Of a DNA stretch of 64,000 nucleotides, positions 34,001-46,206 are shown piece by piece. This DNA comes from Fomitopsis serialis (Eukaryota; Basidiomycota; Agaricomycetes; Polyporales; Fomitopsidaceae), in NCBI RefSeq assembly GCF_022376445.1, contig NW_025954961.1:1240001-1304000 (forward strand), given 5' to 3'. The notes below the pieces were generated by a model, which did not search any database, had not been told where the DNA came from, and saw only the letters and a program-made list of their open reading frames with translations. Made by a program: the position numbers and the translations under genes. Positions within the stretch are counted from its first letter, which is position 1. Every line of letters starts with the position of its first letter.

Positions 34001-35602
34001 GAGAAGAAGCGAGTCGCCAATGAGCGCGGCAGCAGTAAGATCGGGAAAGGCAGCTTCAGTTGGGCTTGGGAACTTGACGGCACAATTGAGGAGCGCGAAC
34101 GGTTGGTATCAGTGGTGTTCATTTGCTACAAGTCTCACATGAGTTCGCAGTGGTATCACCATGGACATCGCTACACAATCATTGAGCACACCGCACAGGG
34201 ACATCACGATTCTGGACGCACCGGGTCACAAGGACTTCATACCTAATATGATCTCTGGTGCTTCACAAGCGGATTCGGCCCTTCTCGTTGTGGATGCCGC
34301 GACAGGCGAATTCGAGGCTGGGTTCCAGAGAGGCGGCCAGACACGCGAGCATCTGCTACTTGTACGGAGCTTGGGCGTGAGTCAGGTCATCGTTGCTGTC
34401 AACAAATTAGATCAGGTGTGTTTCTTGGTGTCTTAGTGTCACAACCTCACTGAACAGAGGTCTAGGTGCAATGGGACAACATCCGCTATGAGGTCATATG
34501 CGATGCCCTTAAACGTTCCTTGTTCAGTCAGGTTTCCATCCTTCCAAGACCAAGTTCGTCCCGGTCGGTGCCATGGCAGGCATCAACCTCACGACCCGGC
34601 AGGCCCTGAGGCTCAAGCCCTTTCGAAGTGGTACACCGGTCTCACATTAACAGACCTTTTAGGTATTCGTCGCCTAGCAAGACAATCAGTGACCGAGGCG
34701 CTAATAACGGTTTAGATGCACTGGAACCCCCGTCGCGTAATGTTACTGCACCCCTTCGCTTCCCTATCTCCAACGTCTTCAGAGAACAAGGCGCTGGGCT
34801 CGGAGTTGCTGGTCGGGTATGTGGCGGCGTCATTCAAGTGGGCGAGCATCTTCGCATTCTACCGGAGATGGTACTGCAGTGGTGAAGTGTACGTAGTCCT
34901 CTTCGTTTCATGAGCACATAAGCATTCATTTTCTTCGTGTTGCAGCGATCATGAGCGACGACAAGAGCCTGCCGTGGGCCATCGACGGCGCGAACGTCAT
35001 CGTCTACCTAACATCCGTCGACCCTGCCCACTTGGCCATCGGGAGCGTTCTCTGCCGACCTTCGGACGTCATCCCGCTCTCCAGCTCGTTCACGGCGAGG
35101 GTCATCATCTTCGACATCGACATTCCTATCACCGTCGGCGCATCGGTATGTCAGCATGTCCTCTGCAGCCTACGTATATGAACGTTCGCAGGTCGAGCTC
35201 TACCACCACTCGCACGACGTCCCCGCGTCCATCTCGAAACTGCTCGCTACACTCGACAGAGCCGCAGGCACAGTCGTCAAGAAGAACCCTCGGTACGTGC
35301 CGCAACATTGAGCATCGCAACGCCTGATGAATGGTTCTCATCCACTTGCAGCGTTTTGACGAAGGGCGCGTCTGCGGAGGTGCAGATCTCACTGCGTCCC
35401 AGCGGCACGTCCGGCCCTTCTGCGAAGGCGCAGCCCATCCCGATAGAGCCGTTCTCTGTGAACAAAGACATGGGCAGAATACTAATTCGCCGCGGTGGAG
35501 AAACCATCGGAGCAGGTAATTGCACTCATAGCAAATATTGCTGCTCCATCTTAGCATTGACCATACGTTTGTGTAGGCATTGTCCTGGAGCTCAATCAAT
35601 AA
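31015..35602 (+). CDS. HBS1: HBS1, ribosome-rescue GTPase (with long SKI7-like N-terminal region)
   Basis: Hbs1 is an eRF3-like translational GTPase that, with Dom34, splits stalled ribosomes. The ATG at 31015 gives [13 protein letters not shown]. The HBS1N fold follows ([33 protein letters not shown]). Then comes a very long Ser/Pro-rich linker (about 31600-33530) carrying [20 protein letters not shown] and [20 protein letters not shown] short intron ends near 33590. The GTPase domain has G1 [10 protein letters not shown]2 within ERERGITMDIA, G3 [13 protein letters not shown]4 NKLD, and G5 VPVGAMAG. Domains II and III follow ([31 protein letters not shown]) and the end is [13 protein letters not shown]. 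Single bases seem missing near 34513, at 34602-34603 and 34864-34865. The open frame 32249-33535 ends in a stop just before the linker intron; see findings. Confidence 0.9.
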
Positions 35603-35894
35603 ATGACAATGGGAAACCGCAGATACACGAAAGCAGGATCATGTACGATTGCACAGCAGAGGCAGAGGCATAATGAACGATCTATATGTAGCGAACTTAC
35701 AAACGGCCCATGATATGATGTATTTCTGTTTCTTCCAAGCTCGCGAAACATGGCGTCCGCTCTCAACTCACTTGTCATTTCGTGAAAGTCTGTGCTACAA
35801 GACGATTGCATTGTTATGATGATACAATGTGACAGCTACATATTCTCCCTTCTCGCACTTTTCTCTAGCAGCGCGCCGCTGAACCAAACGGGCT

Positions 35895-37636
<1,742 letters not shown>

Positions 37637-37799
37637 GGCTGGGTGGGAGAGAGAGCGAGAGAGTGAGGGAGCGACGTCTGGCTGGGTGGTTTATAAGGCG
37701 GGTGGCCGTGCGCGGGACTTATCACTTGATCATCGCCCGTCTGCAGTCGGGAGGGGCAGGGTCGCCCAGGCGGTCATCCGCGCCATCTCGTGCACGCCC

Positions 37800-38451
37800 A
37801 TGTCCTTTCAGAACATCTACTACAAGCGGGTGAGTCCGTGTTCCACCCCTCCCTCTGCGCCCCGTCCACCCTCTCCTCTCCCAGGCCGTCGCCACCGCCC
37901 GCCCGTGCTACGTCTGCCACAAGCCGTCTACCACCGTCCTCGCGACTATCCAGACCGTAGACTTCCTCTACACATGCGACACCCATCTCTCAGACCCGGC
38001 TTCGCCAGTCAGGTGGGCCAGGCGAACGACGGCGTGGGGGCCGGTGGCGCGAAGATGGGTCTTAGCCCGGAAGAGATAGCGAAGGTGAAGCAGGAGTGGG
38101 AGGACCGGCAGAAGAAGAAGACGAAGGAGAAAGATAAGGACGCGTCTCAGGACGGCGACAAGAAGTCAGACTCTACAGAGGACAAGGACTCGAAGAGTCG
38201 CCCAAGGTACCCGGTACAATATCCCCTCCATCTACTGTTCCCAGTCCTCCTGCAAAGCCTTCCATGAGCGATACACGCTGCATCGTGACATCTTCGCCTT
38301 GCGGCTGGCCGAGCATCGCAGACGAAGGCAGACTGCTCAAGCCAAGGACTTGCACCACGGCTTCCGGGAGCACCCAGATCAACCCTCCCACCCGCTGCTT
38401 GACGACGAGTTTGGACCCGGATACGTGCTGCATTCTTGCTGTCGTGAGTGA
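37800..38451 (+). CDS. VFA1: VFA1-like Vps4-associated protein, frame breaks
   Basis: The Vfa1 family (DUF1742) binds the Vps4 AAA-ATPase of the ESCRT-III disassembly step at endosomes. The ATG at 37800 gives MSFQNIYYKR, then across one intron AVATARPCYVCHKPSTTVLA, TIQTVDFLYTCDTHLSDPGF: a two-CxxC-like N-terminal module (CYVC, and C/H later). A Lys-rich helix follows (SPEEIAKVKQEWEDRQKKKT). After a variable acidic linker the C-terminal helix reads HERYTLHRDIFALRLAEHRR with RRQTAQAKDL. Two frame changes are needed, near 38190 and 38262; the first could be an intron of about 41 nt, the second looks like a missing C. The end at 38451 is tentative. Confidence 0.75.
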
Positions 38452-39263
38452 CACCATCCCTGGATCGGAAGTGTTCGGAGAGCACTCAATGCATCTTTCC
38501 AATCTGCTCGTCTGGCAGATTTTGCTGTCGCTTGTTCCTTTTGCTGGGTGTAACATCGACCACGACGAACTGTACGATAAACGGATTTCTGGAAATACGT
38601 ATCACTCAGAGATGTGACTTGGGATGCCCGGTGAGAAGAGGACGAAACAAGTCAATTGCAACTTGTGCGCCGTACGTAGGTCGGTCCAGGTCATTCCGAA
38701 CTGCTGACGTCCTCTTGTGAGTGCTCGCTCTCCTGTCTCCTTCGAATGCAGCCGATCACAGGATGGCCTCCTGTGGTGCTCGGTACACTACGGATGTACT
38801 CACGTCCCACAGCAGTCAGCTGAGCGCGTCCGAAGCGGGTGACCGCACTGCACTCTTGGCCGCGCGAGACGCGCACAATGCTCCTGTTGTTCCCGAGGCA
38901 GTCTACTTGCTGTACAGTTACTGTACTGTAAGTTGCGAATTGATTTCAAGCACGCAGTCGGAAGAGCCAGTGGAAGGATGTTTGTTGAGGATGCCGTTCC
39001 GAAAGGGTCCGAGTACTTGCCTTCCTGCCTCGAGGTTTCTTCCGCGACACAATGACCAACCAACGTAGAACCCGGTGGCCGAGGGAGCCACCGGAAAGCC
39101 CGGAAGCTGGAAGATGTTGTAGCGTAATGGCTGACGACAGTTGCGGATGATTACATCCAAACACTCGATTATTCTAGCATTAGGTGTATCAAGAGATGGT
39201 CGTCCAAGTAATTCCCGACATGAACCAAGGCTGGATCGCACGTCCTTCTCTGCACGTTGCTGA
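38452..39263. other. Convergent intergenic region, no gene seen
   Basis: About 810 bp between the 3' ends of VFA1 and the ENT transporter. Short open frames on both strands overlap and have no recognisable motif or intron pattern. It probably holds two 3' UTRs. Confidence 0.4.
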
Positions 39264-40922
39264 TCAATTGCGGAATGGATTACAGTTGCACACCATCGCC
39301 CTGACGGCGAAGCTCGCCACGCTCCCCATCGTCAACCCGATCACCAGACAGAAGCTCGCCACCGTCGCGGCGACGTCCACGTCCTCCGTGCGGCCCTTCA
39401 GGCGCGGGTTGTGCGCGACCGACGGCGCGGACATCATGCACATGCTCGACGTGAACCCGTTCGTGGCGCCGAACAGCAGCAGGATGAGCATGTAGAGCGC
39501 GTCGGACGTGATCACGGGCTTCACCGCGGTCGGCGAAGCCCACTGGATGTTGCACAGCAGGAAGAGCGGGATGAAGAGCGTGCGCGCGAGCGAGAACGTC
39601 AGGAGGCGCTTCGCGGACCATACGTGCAGCCGCGGGAAGGAGCAGAGCGTGCGGCCGGTGAGGTCGCCGACGTTGTAGACGAAGAAGTGGAACGCGCTGA
39701 AGAGGAGCGGGTGCGTGTCCGGGTTGGTCGACTGGATGGACACCGTGATCGGCGGGAAGACGGACTGATGTCGCAGGTCAGCACAGCTGGGCGACTGCGA
39801 CGATCGAATAGTTGACATACCAGGGTGACCATGAACACGTAAGCTACGGCGAAGTTGTATGGTAGGTTGATCCTGCCCAGACGGAGCATCTGGCTTTGCC
39901 ACTGGGTCCCTTGTGAGAGTGCCCGCTGGACGTCAGACCTCGCCTCTCGTCTGGGCTCCAAGGCTATCGGTAGTGGGCAGCCTCACAGGCGCACGGGATC
40001 GCTGTCGGGCAATGACTGCTTGTATGCGGGCAAAGTCTTGAGCCAAACGTGCACCGCGTATGTGACGAACAGGAAACTGTTGACAACCCGAAGAACAGAG
40101 ACGCAGACGCCTCCTCGGGAGTCCTCGCAGGGTCGTCATCCCTGGTCTGAGGCGGAGGAGGCGGGACGCGGTGCGTCGATGCAGCGGCGCTAAGGACTTG
40201 AACGCCGCTCACGGCGACACCAACCGCAGCTTGCCCGGACATGACGGCCTGCATGGCCTCATGCCCGAACAACGAGGCAAGTGCGACCACTGAGCTCTGC
40301 AGGTATGACCCGGCGGCCGACTTGAGCATGGCAGCGAGAAGTATGAGGGCGAAGAAGAGTCCGGGATGGATGTGTATCCAGGTGCTCAGCGTAAGAGCAG
40401 CGGTCACGGAGGCTATGAGCAGTAGTGACCATGATATACGACCTGTGCTCAAAGACTGGCGATGATTAGCCTTGCTATCAAAGGCACACTACGATGAGCG
40501 TACCTGCTTCGATGTAGCGGTCGCATGACCGAGGAATATCAGGTTCGGCACCATGAAAGCCATAGATAGGTACGAGCTGAAGGACGCTTTCAGAGATGTC
40601 CCGTCCAATCTGGACATAAAGTATGGAGTGGCAGTGATCATTGCTCTCGCTGAGCGTTAGCACAAGCCGACTCGATACGCAACCCAGTACACTCACCATT
40701 CCAGGGCAGGAGAACGGCACACCCGAGCACGAAGTAAATCGCGCGTATCTTGCCGTCCACGACGACTTCCTGTGCGTCCTCTAGGATGTCCACACCATCC
40801 TCTTCATCGACTGCACTGAAATCGAGGAATGCCTCGTAGTTGGACCAGCGCTACGGGGCCTGAGGTATCGGCTGATACTCCGCGTCGAGGGATGAGGACC
40901 GTCTTGCAACTCTTCCGGACAT
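39264..40922 (-). CDS. Equilibrative nucleoside transporter (ENT family)
   Basis: ENT proteins have 11 TM helices and carry nucleosides. Fungal members act at the vacuole (FUN26-like) or plasma membrane. The ATG at 40922 gives MSGRVARRSSSLDAEYQPIP, then WSNYEAFLDFSAVDEEDGVD, and the first helix IRAIYFVLGCAVLLPWN, whose PWN is a family signature. Next come SSYLSMAFMVPNLIFLGHAT, STGRISWSLLLIASVTAALT, YLQSSVVALASLFGHEAMQA and VMSGQAAVGVAVSGVQVLSA. A hydrophilic loop follows, then LFVTYAVHVWLKTLPAYKQS, RINLPYNFAVAYVFMVTL, FFVYNVGDLTGRTLCSFP, RTLFIPLFLLCNIQW, YMLILLLFGATNGFTSSMCM and AATVASFCLVIGLTMGSVAS. It ends VCNCNPFRN. A TAG lies in frame at 40851-40853 near the N terminus, and a base is missing near 40075. 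Family assignment is firm. Confidence 0.85.
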
Positions 40923-41410
40923 GATTTCCGTCGGCTGTTGGTCTGAGCAATGATGGACGTTCTAGACAAGAGCTAAGGGGCCATCTCCTCCGGCGAGAGG
41001 ATATCGACGACTGACAACCAGTGTGTTACTTGCCAGTGGGAGCCGCGCTCCGGGATCGCACGCCGGATCTGGCAGGTACCGATGAGCAAGCCATGCACGG
41101 GCCGCCGACTCATTTATGGGCGCGCTCCAGTACCCCTCCCCGCTGCGAGACTTGGGCTCCCAGTGAGGCCCGTGCGGTCCTCATATGGCTGCGTCAGATA
41201 TAGTACTTCTGCACAAGTTGCGGACTGCCTCGCTTCGTTCCAACCCGGAATCATATGAGGCGGCTAAACGTGGTTGTATGAGCCCTTGCATTGACTGCCA
41301 ACCCCAGCTGGGTAGCCAGTCGTACGTGAGGAGTTCACATAGGTGTGATTCGCGAAGAGCAAGTTCCGGTTCCAAAGCAATCAAGAATAGCGCAAGCATG
41401 TAAACAACAT
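40923..41410. other. Intergenic, no gene seen
   Basis: About 490 bp between the ENT start and the ACBP stop, both minus-strand genes. It should contain the ENT promoter and the ACBP 3' UTR. Open frames here lack motifs. Confidence 0.35.
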
Positions 41411-43093
41411 TTATACCCCTCGGTCTATCAGCCTCCGCGGCGGCGACTGACCAGCAACAGCCCGCCACAGCCCGGTCAACGCAGCAAGAACCTCCCTTCG
41501 TCGCATCCCACTCCGCCTCCATACCGCCTTCATCACGGCCAACAGGCAAAGCAGGAACGATATGTCAAGAAAGAGCCGGCGGACCACGATGAACGTTGGG
41601 GAACGGCCCCGGCTGTTCGCAAGGAACGAAGCTAGGTATCTCGCGAGGGTGGTGGCGTGGGCAAGGGGATGGAGGACGAGGGACCACATGCCCATGTCGT
41701 CGAAGTCCCATTCCACACCCTGCTCCTGACCCGAGGCCCAGCGCGGTGAGCTGCGTCCCGGTAGGGAGAACGACGTCGAGGAACGTTGTGCGATGGCTTC
41801 CAACGCCTCTATCCGTTCCGTCAAAGCGGCCAGGCCAGCCTGTACGTGTTCGATCGCTCGTTCTAACGAGGGTCGTGAAGGTGGTCTTTGTACACTGGGT
41901 ATGACAGCGTATGGCCGGCGCTGCTGCTGCTGGCTAGCGGGTCTGTACCCGACCGGCGGATGGTGGTGCTCGGAGGATCGATCGGTGGGTGGGGACATCG
42001 GTGTACGGTCACGGTATGATGATAGACTCTGGTTATATCCAGATGATGCGGACGGTCCAGCGAAAGCTGATTGCGTCTGGAATTCGGGGAGAGGTTGGGT
42101 AACGGGCACGTTCATGATGATGGGGGGTGGTGATATCAATGTGGACCCTGCCATCGGCGTGCGGTATCGCCGCGAGGACATAGAGGATTGTGGTCGGTTC
42201 GGTTGGCTCTGCGCGTAGACAGATGGAACAGGCGGAACTTCATCATTCTCGTCCTCATCATCTTCAGAGCTGCTCTCGTCCGTTCGAGGCTCAGGCATGT
42301 GCCCTGGGACCGGTAGTCCCGAGCCCTGGCCGAGGCGCAGGTGTGGCGGCAGGGCCCCAGCTTGGTAAGGTGCAGCGGGGTGATCGTCGGAGACTGTGGA
42401 CCCGGAAGAGCTGGATCCAGCGGACCTGGACAGCGATCCTGTGTGCAGAGAGTATGGGTAACGGCGACTGTGACAATGCAGAGCGAGCAGGGCATACCAC
42501 TCATGACGATATTTGAAGGGTCTCCGGTGTAGGACTCCAATTCCCGCACTAAGTCCATCGCCACAGTTTTGTCAGAATACCTCCGCAATACCTAATGGAT
42601 TTGTCTAGAGTGTTTTGACTAAAACAGGGTGCTGGACGCACCTTCAGCAAAGCCTCTACATATAGCCATTTCGCTTCATACGGATCGAGGTCCTTATGTT
42701 TGGCCCATGCATCCCTGCGCATGTGTCGCTGAGTACGGGAGCGGCACGCGAGACGATCTGCGCGTACCATTTCGCCCTTCCCAACATATCCCAAACGCTC
42801 GGTCTCGGCGATTGCACATTACCGACCGTGGCTGCAATGAAATAGGTTTCCAGACTGTTAACGAACTGCTCCTATGCCGAAGTCGAGATGACAGTACCTT
42901 GTTTGTACAGGCTAGTCGTATGCACATCAGCACTGTCAGCTGTGGCGGCCTCGAGTCCACGTCCAGCATCAACATACCTATACATCGTAAGTTTCTCCTC
43001 ATAACCGGTCTGTATTGGGCCATTCTTGGGCAAGCCCTGAACGATCTCCACAGCGCGGTCGAATTGCGCATCTATCAGCTCCCGTGAGTCCAT
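41411..43093 (-). CDS. Membrane-anchored acyl-CoA-binding domain protein (ACBD5-like layout)
   Basis: ACBP domains bind long-chain acyl-CoA. The ATG at 43093 gives MDSRELIDAQFDRAVEIVQG then LPKNGPIQTGYEEKLTMYSL, with YKQATVGNVQSPRPSVWDML, GRAKWDAWAKHKDLDPYEAK and WLYVEALLKVLRRYSDKTVA, a complete four-helix domain with the ligand-binding Tyr and Lys of the YKQAT motif. The codons for LYKQ sit in a 14-nt micro-exon (42898-42911). After the domain comes a 250-residue low-complexity Ser/Pro/Gln-rich region (near 42300-41800), a possible coiled coil (RAIEHVQAGLAALTERIEAL), and one hydrophobic helix near the C terminus (LFLDISFLLCLLAVMKAVW, about 41570-41515), then about 35 residues to the stop. 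This layout resembles ACBD5, a peroxisome-ER tether. The localisation here is inferred. Confidence 0.85.
42898..42911 (-). other. 14-nt micro-exon of the ACBP gene
   Basis: Read on the minus strand, an AG precedes the 14 nt and a GTACTG donor follows. Including it makes the phases of both flanking exons fit and completes the conserved YSLYKQAT motif. Without it the ACBP fold would lose its ligand-binding residues. Confidence 0.7.
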
Positions 43094-43767
43094 CGTGTCG
43101 ATGGCTACGTGAGGTCGTTCGAAGTCGTAGAGTCGTGAATGATAAGCAGCGTAGACAGATGGAAGGCGGAAACCTCGAGATGGCGCAGGGAGTCGTTCTC
43201 AGACCTTGAAAAGCTGGAAACCAAACCGAAAGTCGGAGGTAACAGGAAGACTGAGAAGAGTGGTCACTGTCACTGGTCGGAAGCACAGTGGTGTGGTGAG
43301 AATCAGCTGCTCTCGGGCTCGACACCGAGGTGCTCGGCTCAACTGCAAGCGCCGGCATTCGGTACAAGTATTGGAGACAGTACAAACCCGTTTGCTATGC
43401 GTAAACTAGACGGTAGTGTAGGACACCTGAAATAACTTGTCTGTTGACGGTCATATGCATGTCATGGGGGGACAGTCCAGTGAATGGAACTTGTCTACAG
43501 ATGCCGGTGTCCTGATTCCCTACCACGAGTAGGTGTGTCTTGGACACCGAAAGAACAGCATGCGCAGACAATTCCTTCCCGGACATACAACCTCAAAAGA
43601 CTTCCTGCATATGCAGCTGGTTTCGGCTGTGAGTACGACACGATTGGACGGGAACCGGTTTTGCGCTCAGGTTGGCACTCACTTGGCATTCAGGCCATGG
43701 TTTAATTATTAAGACAGCAAACCGACCCCATTGCACACGAGTATATAGAGAAGGATGCAAGATAGCG
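43094..43767. other. Intergenic, no gene seen
   Basis: About 670 bp between the ACBP start and the mS34 stop. Open frames of 60-90 codons on both strands overlap and show no motifs. The left half should be the ACBP promoter. Confidence 0.4.
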
Positions 43768-44182
43768 CTAAGCCGTAGACTTTGGTGCCGATGGCTGACC
43801 TGCAGGTCCGCTGGACGCTCCTGGTGCCCATCGGTATTTCAAACCACCAGGTATCTTCTCGTCCTGCTCACTGACCCGTTTGCCTGACAAATGTGTAAGT
43901 GTTGCACATTGCACATGGTACGCATAGCAAAAACATACCCCGCCATGTCAGATAACCCCAGGCCCTTCCATGTGTGCCCTCGAGCTTCAACTTCGTCCGC
44001 GACACCTCCCAATGGCACTCGGCCAACCCCTTCGCCGTCCACCGGGTCTGATGCACTATTTGGCCCACACCATCTTGTGGATATCTAGAGAGCACTTCGT
44101 AGAGATTCCCGGGACGACTTGAAAGTGATGAAGGCAGCTGCTTTGGGAGAAGACGTCGGATGGCACTCGCTACTCCGCTCAT
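43768..44182 (-). CDS. Mitochondrial small-subunit ribosomal protein mS34
   Basis: mS34 is a mitochondria-specific protein of the small ribosomal subunit. The ATG at 44182 (not the earlier in-frame ATG at 44230) gives MSGVASAIRRLLPKQLPSSL, then PGNLYEVLSRYPQDGVGQIV, HQTRW, AECHWEVSRTKLKLEGTHGR and AWGYLTWRGKRV, which is the family's order: a NLYE..L start, GVG....R.RW, WEV.R and G.AWG.LTW.G. One intron (about 43862-43917) splits the GKR codons cleanly. The C terminus is short: DEKIPGGLKYRW then a Ser/Ala/Pro tail. Total about 119 residues, frame intact. Confidence 0.8.
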
Positions 44183-44420
44183 CTCGACTGACGCGGGAAG
44201 TGCGTGAGTGAGGCCAAAGAAACTGTACACATGATCAGCATATGAAAGAAGCCAGATGAATCATGGAAAACATACCTAGGAGGATGCAGCGACCACCAAG
44301 TGCCAGGCGAGAGGTAAAGGCAAGAGTTGGCTCGGGGTTTGCCACTTCGAATTGAGAGCCAATTGAGAGCGCTCGAGACCTCGGGCGCCTGCGGCAGGGA
44401 CGCACTTCCTCCTTGCGCTC
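44183..44420. promoter_or_regulatory. Divergent promoter mS34 / GatC
   Basis: A 238-bp spacer between two divergent genes for mitochondrial translation. No clear TATA box. A shared promoter is likely from distance alone. Confidence 0.4.
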
Positions 44421-44942
44421 ATGCAGCGACGCGCTCTGCAGCATATAACATTGCGGTCTCGTTGGCCACTCATACTCAGACTATCTCAGAAGCCTCTCAG
44501 CTCGAAGTCCAATACTTCAAGTTTTGCTAGTCATGACTCGTGCGGAATACCCACCCAGCCGACATGGTCGGTCAACGAACTTCTATCGTCCTACCCGCAA
44601 CCATCCCTTCCGCCATCCACGCTGAGGCGGCTCCATGAGCTGTCCGCTCTTATACCACCATCTGAAGGCACTCCTGAACATGCGAGACTCACGCGTGAGA
44701 TGGAGGGACTAGTGAAACTGGTAGAGGCGGTGAAGCTGGTGGACACGAGCAGTCTGCAGGCAGCGAACAATGCACCTATCCCGGACGGCCGTATTGGGAA
44801 AGAGGGACAGGGTATCGATCTAGAGGAGCAGAGGGGTACACGCAAGGACCACAATGGTGAAGTGAATGGAAGGGAATTGCTACGACACTCGACAAGGGTG
44901 CGGGATGGGCTGTACATTGTCGACGCAGACAAACGGAGGTAG
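44421..44942 (+). CDS. Mitochondrial Glu-tRNA(Gln) amidotransferase subunit C (GatC-like)
   Basis: GatC is the small clamp subunit of the GatCAB complex that converts Glu-tRNA(Gln) to Gln-tRNA(Gln) in mitochondria. The single exon begins with a basic presequence (MQRRALQHITLRSRWPLILR). The conserved part is TWSVNELLSSYPQPSLPPST, LRRLHELSALIPPSEGTPEH and ARLTREMEGLVKLVEAVKLV, a helix pair as in GatC. A polar C-terminal tail of about 70 residues ends at the TAG at 44940-44942. The assignment rests on this helical region, so a related mitochondrial protein is possible. Confidence 0.7.
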   Translation: MQRRALQHITLRSRWPLILRLSQKPLSSKSNTSSFASHDSCGIPTQPTWSVNELLSSYPQPSLPPSTLRRLHELSALIPPSEGTPEHARLTREMEGLVKLVEAVKLVDTSSLQAANNAPIPDGRIGKEGQGIDLEEQRGTRKDHNGEVNGRELLRHSTRVRDGLYIVDADKRR

Positions 44943-45288
44943 CGCCCTCATTTTCATCATATGTGAGCCTTTCTACAGCTATGTGCAAAGTCAGTGGCTG
45001 ACAGTATGTGTGTTAGTCGATGTACAGTCAACGCTACAAAATGCGCCTTCCCCCAATATGAAGGACCAGTGTGTCTGACGAGCGGATTCAATCAAAGCGC
45101 GGCCGAATAACGACAACGCCTTAACGTGAACTTCAGACTTGGAATGTCGCAGACCGTCGCGGGAGTCTATGGTACCGTTACGCATTTGTGGGTTTTCGTC
45201 AAGAAGTTGCATGATTAGAGCGTAGTGACAGATACTAGGGTAACTGAAAATATCGACGATAGCTATATATCCAGCACCAGACGACCCA
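44943..45288. other. Convergent intergenic region GatC / dUTPase
   Basis: About 346 bp between two convergent 3' ends. No gene is seen. Frames here are shadows of the 3' UTRs. Confidence 0.35.
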
Positions 45289-46017
45289 TCAGAGCGCAGT
45301 GTGGCCTCCGGTCGAGCCAAAACCTCCGCCACCACGCAACGTCTCGTCCAGATCCTAACAAGCCCCCGGTTGAGTAAGGCGGTGTTGACAACCAGATAGA
45401 TTCGTACCTGGACTTCAAGGACGTCGGGCGTCATAATCCTCTCTAAGATAAGCTGGGCTATGCGGTCCCCTTCTTCAACTGCACAAGGCTGCTCAGTAAG
45501 GCTTCCTAGCATTGTATGATTCTGAACGCGTCACCTTGGAAGTCTTGGTCCGAAAGGTTGAAGAGAAGGATGTAGACGACACCACGGTAGTCAGCATCAA
45601 TAACACCGGCACCTGTGTCGATCATGAACTTCGACGCTGGCGGACAGTGTCAACTACGGAGTGCAAGACGCTGAGGCGAGTAGTTACCTAGACCGCTGCG
45701 AGGGGCCACACGACCGTAAGTCCCAGCAGGTACCGCTATGGATATTTGCGTGTCAATGAGGGCCTTGCCACGCGCCGGGATGATTTTTCGCTCCGCGCTA
45801 CTCCATGTCAGCTGTCACGCTCACATACGTAGGTTGTGGGCACAATCGCGTACCTGTACAGATCATATCCCGCAGCGAGCGCGGATCCACGGGTGGGTAG
45901 TTTTGCTTTCGGGGAGAGGCGTTTGATGAGAAGGTTTGCGATAGGAGCCAAATCAGCCTTCAGATCTTCCTGTTCCTCGGACACCTTGCGTTTTTTCAAT
46001 GCACTTTGGTCGGACAT
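45289..46017 (-). CDS. DUT1: dUTP diphosphatase (dUTPase)
   Basis: Trimeric dUTPase hydrolyses dUTP to dUMP and PPi, keeping uracil out of DNA and feeding dTMP synthesis. I chose the ATG at 46017 ([20 protein letters not shown]); an in-frame ATG at 46077 would add 20 residues. All five motifs are present across four or more exons: motif 1 [11 protein letters not shown], motif 2 APRSGLA, motif 3 [20 protein letters not shown] (with the catalytic Asp), motif 4 [14 protein letters not shown], motif 5 [13 protein letters not shown] near the C terminus (stop 45289). The frame is intact. The KKRK near the N terminus could act as a nuclear signal. It shares its promoter with the PIP-box protein gene. 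Confidence 0.94.
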
Positions 46018-46206
46018 GGTGCTGCGGGGAGTGGTCGAAGAGTCGGGACGCGACTCGCGAGACGCGTCCACCGCCACGTACAGACGCGTGGCGGAGTCCT
46101 AAAGCGTGTCAACTCCGCATTCTGGCGCTCACTCCAAGTAAACCATCCGAAGGCGCGTTGACGTCGTCGACAGCTTCGCTGAGGTTGGTTCCAGACATCG
46201 TCTTGC
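46018..46206. promoter_or_regulatory. Divergent promoter dUTPase / PIP-box protein
   Basis: Only 189 bp separate the two start codons. ACGCGT lies at 46083-46088 (the MluI-type box core that MBF binds in yeasts), and a second ACGCGT lies within the dUTPase leader at 46060-46065. In other fungi MBF drives S-phase genes. Function here is inference. Confidence 0.45.
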
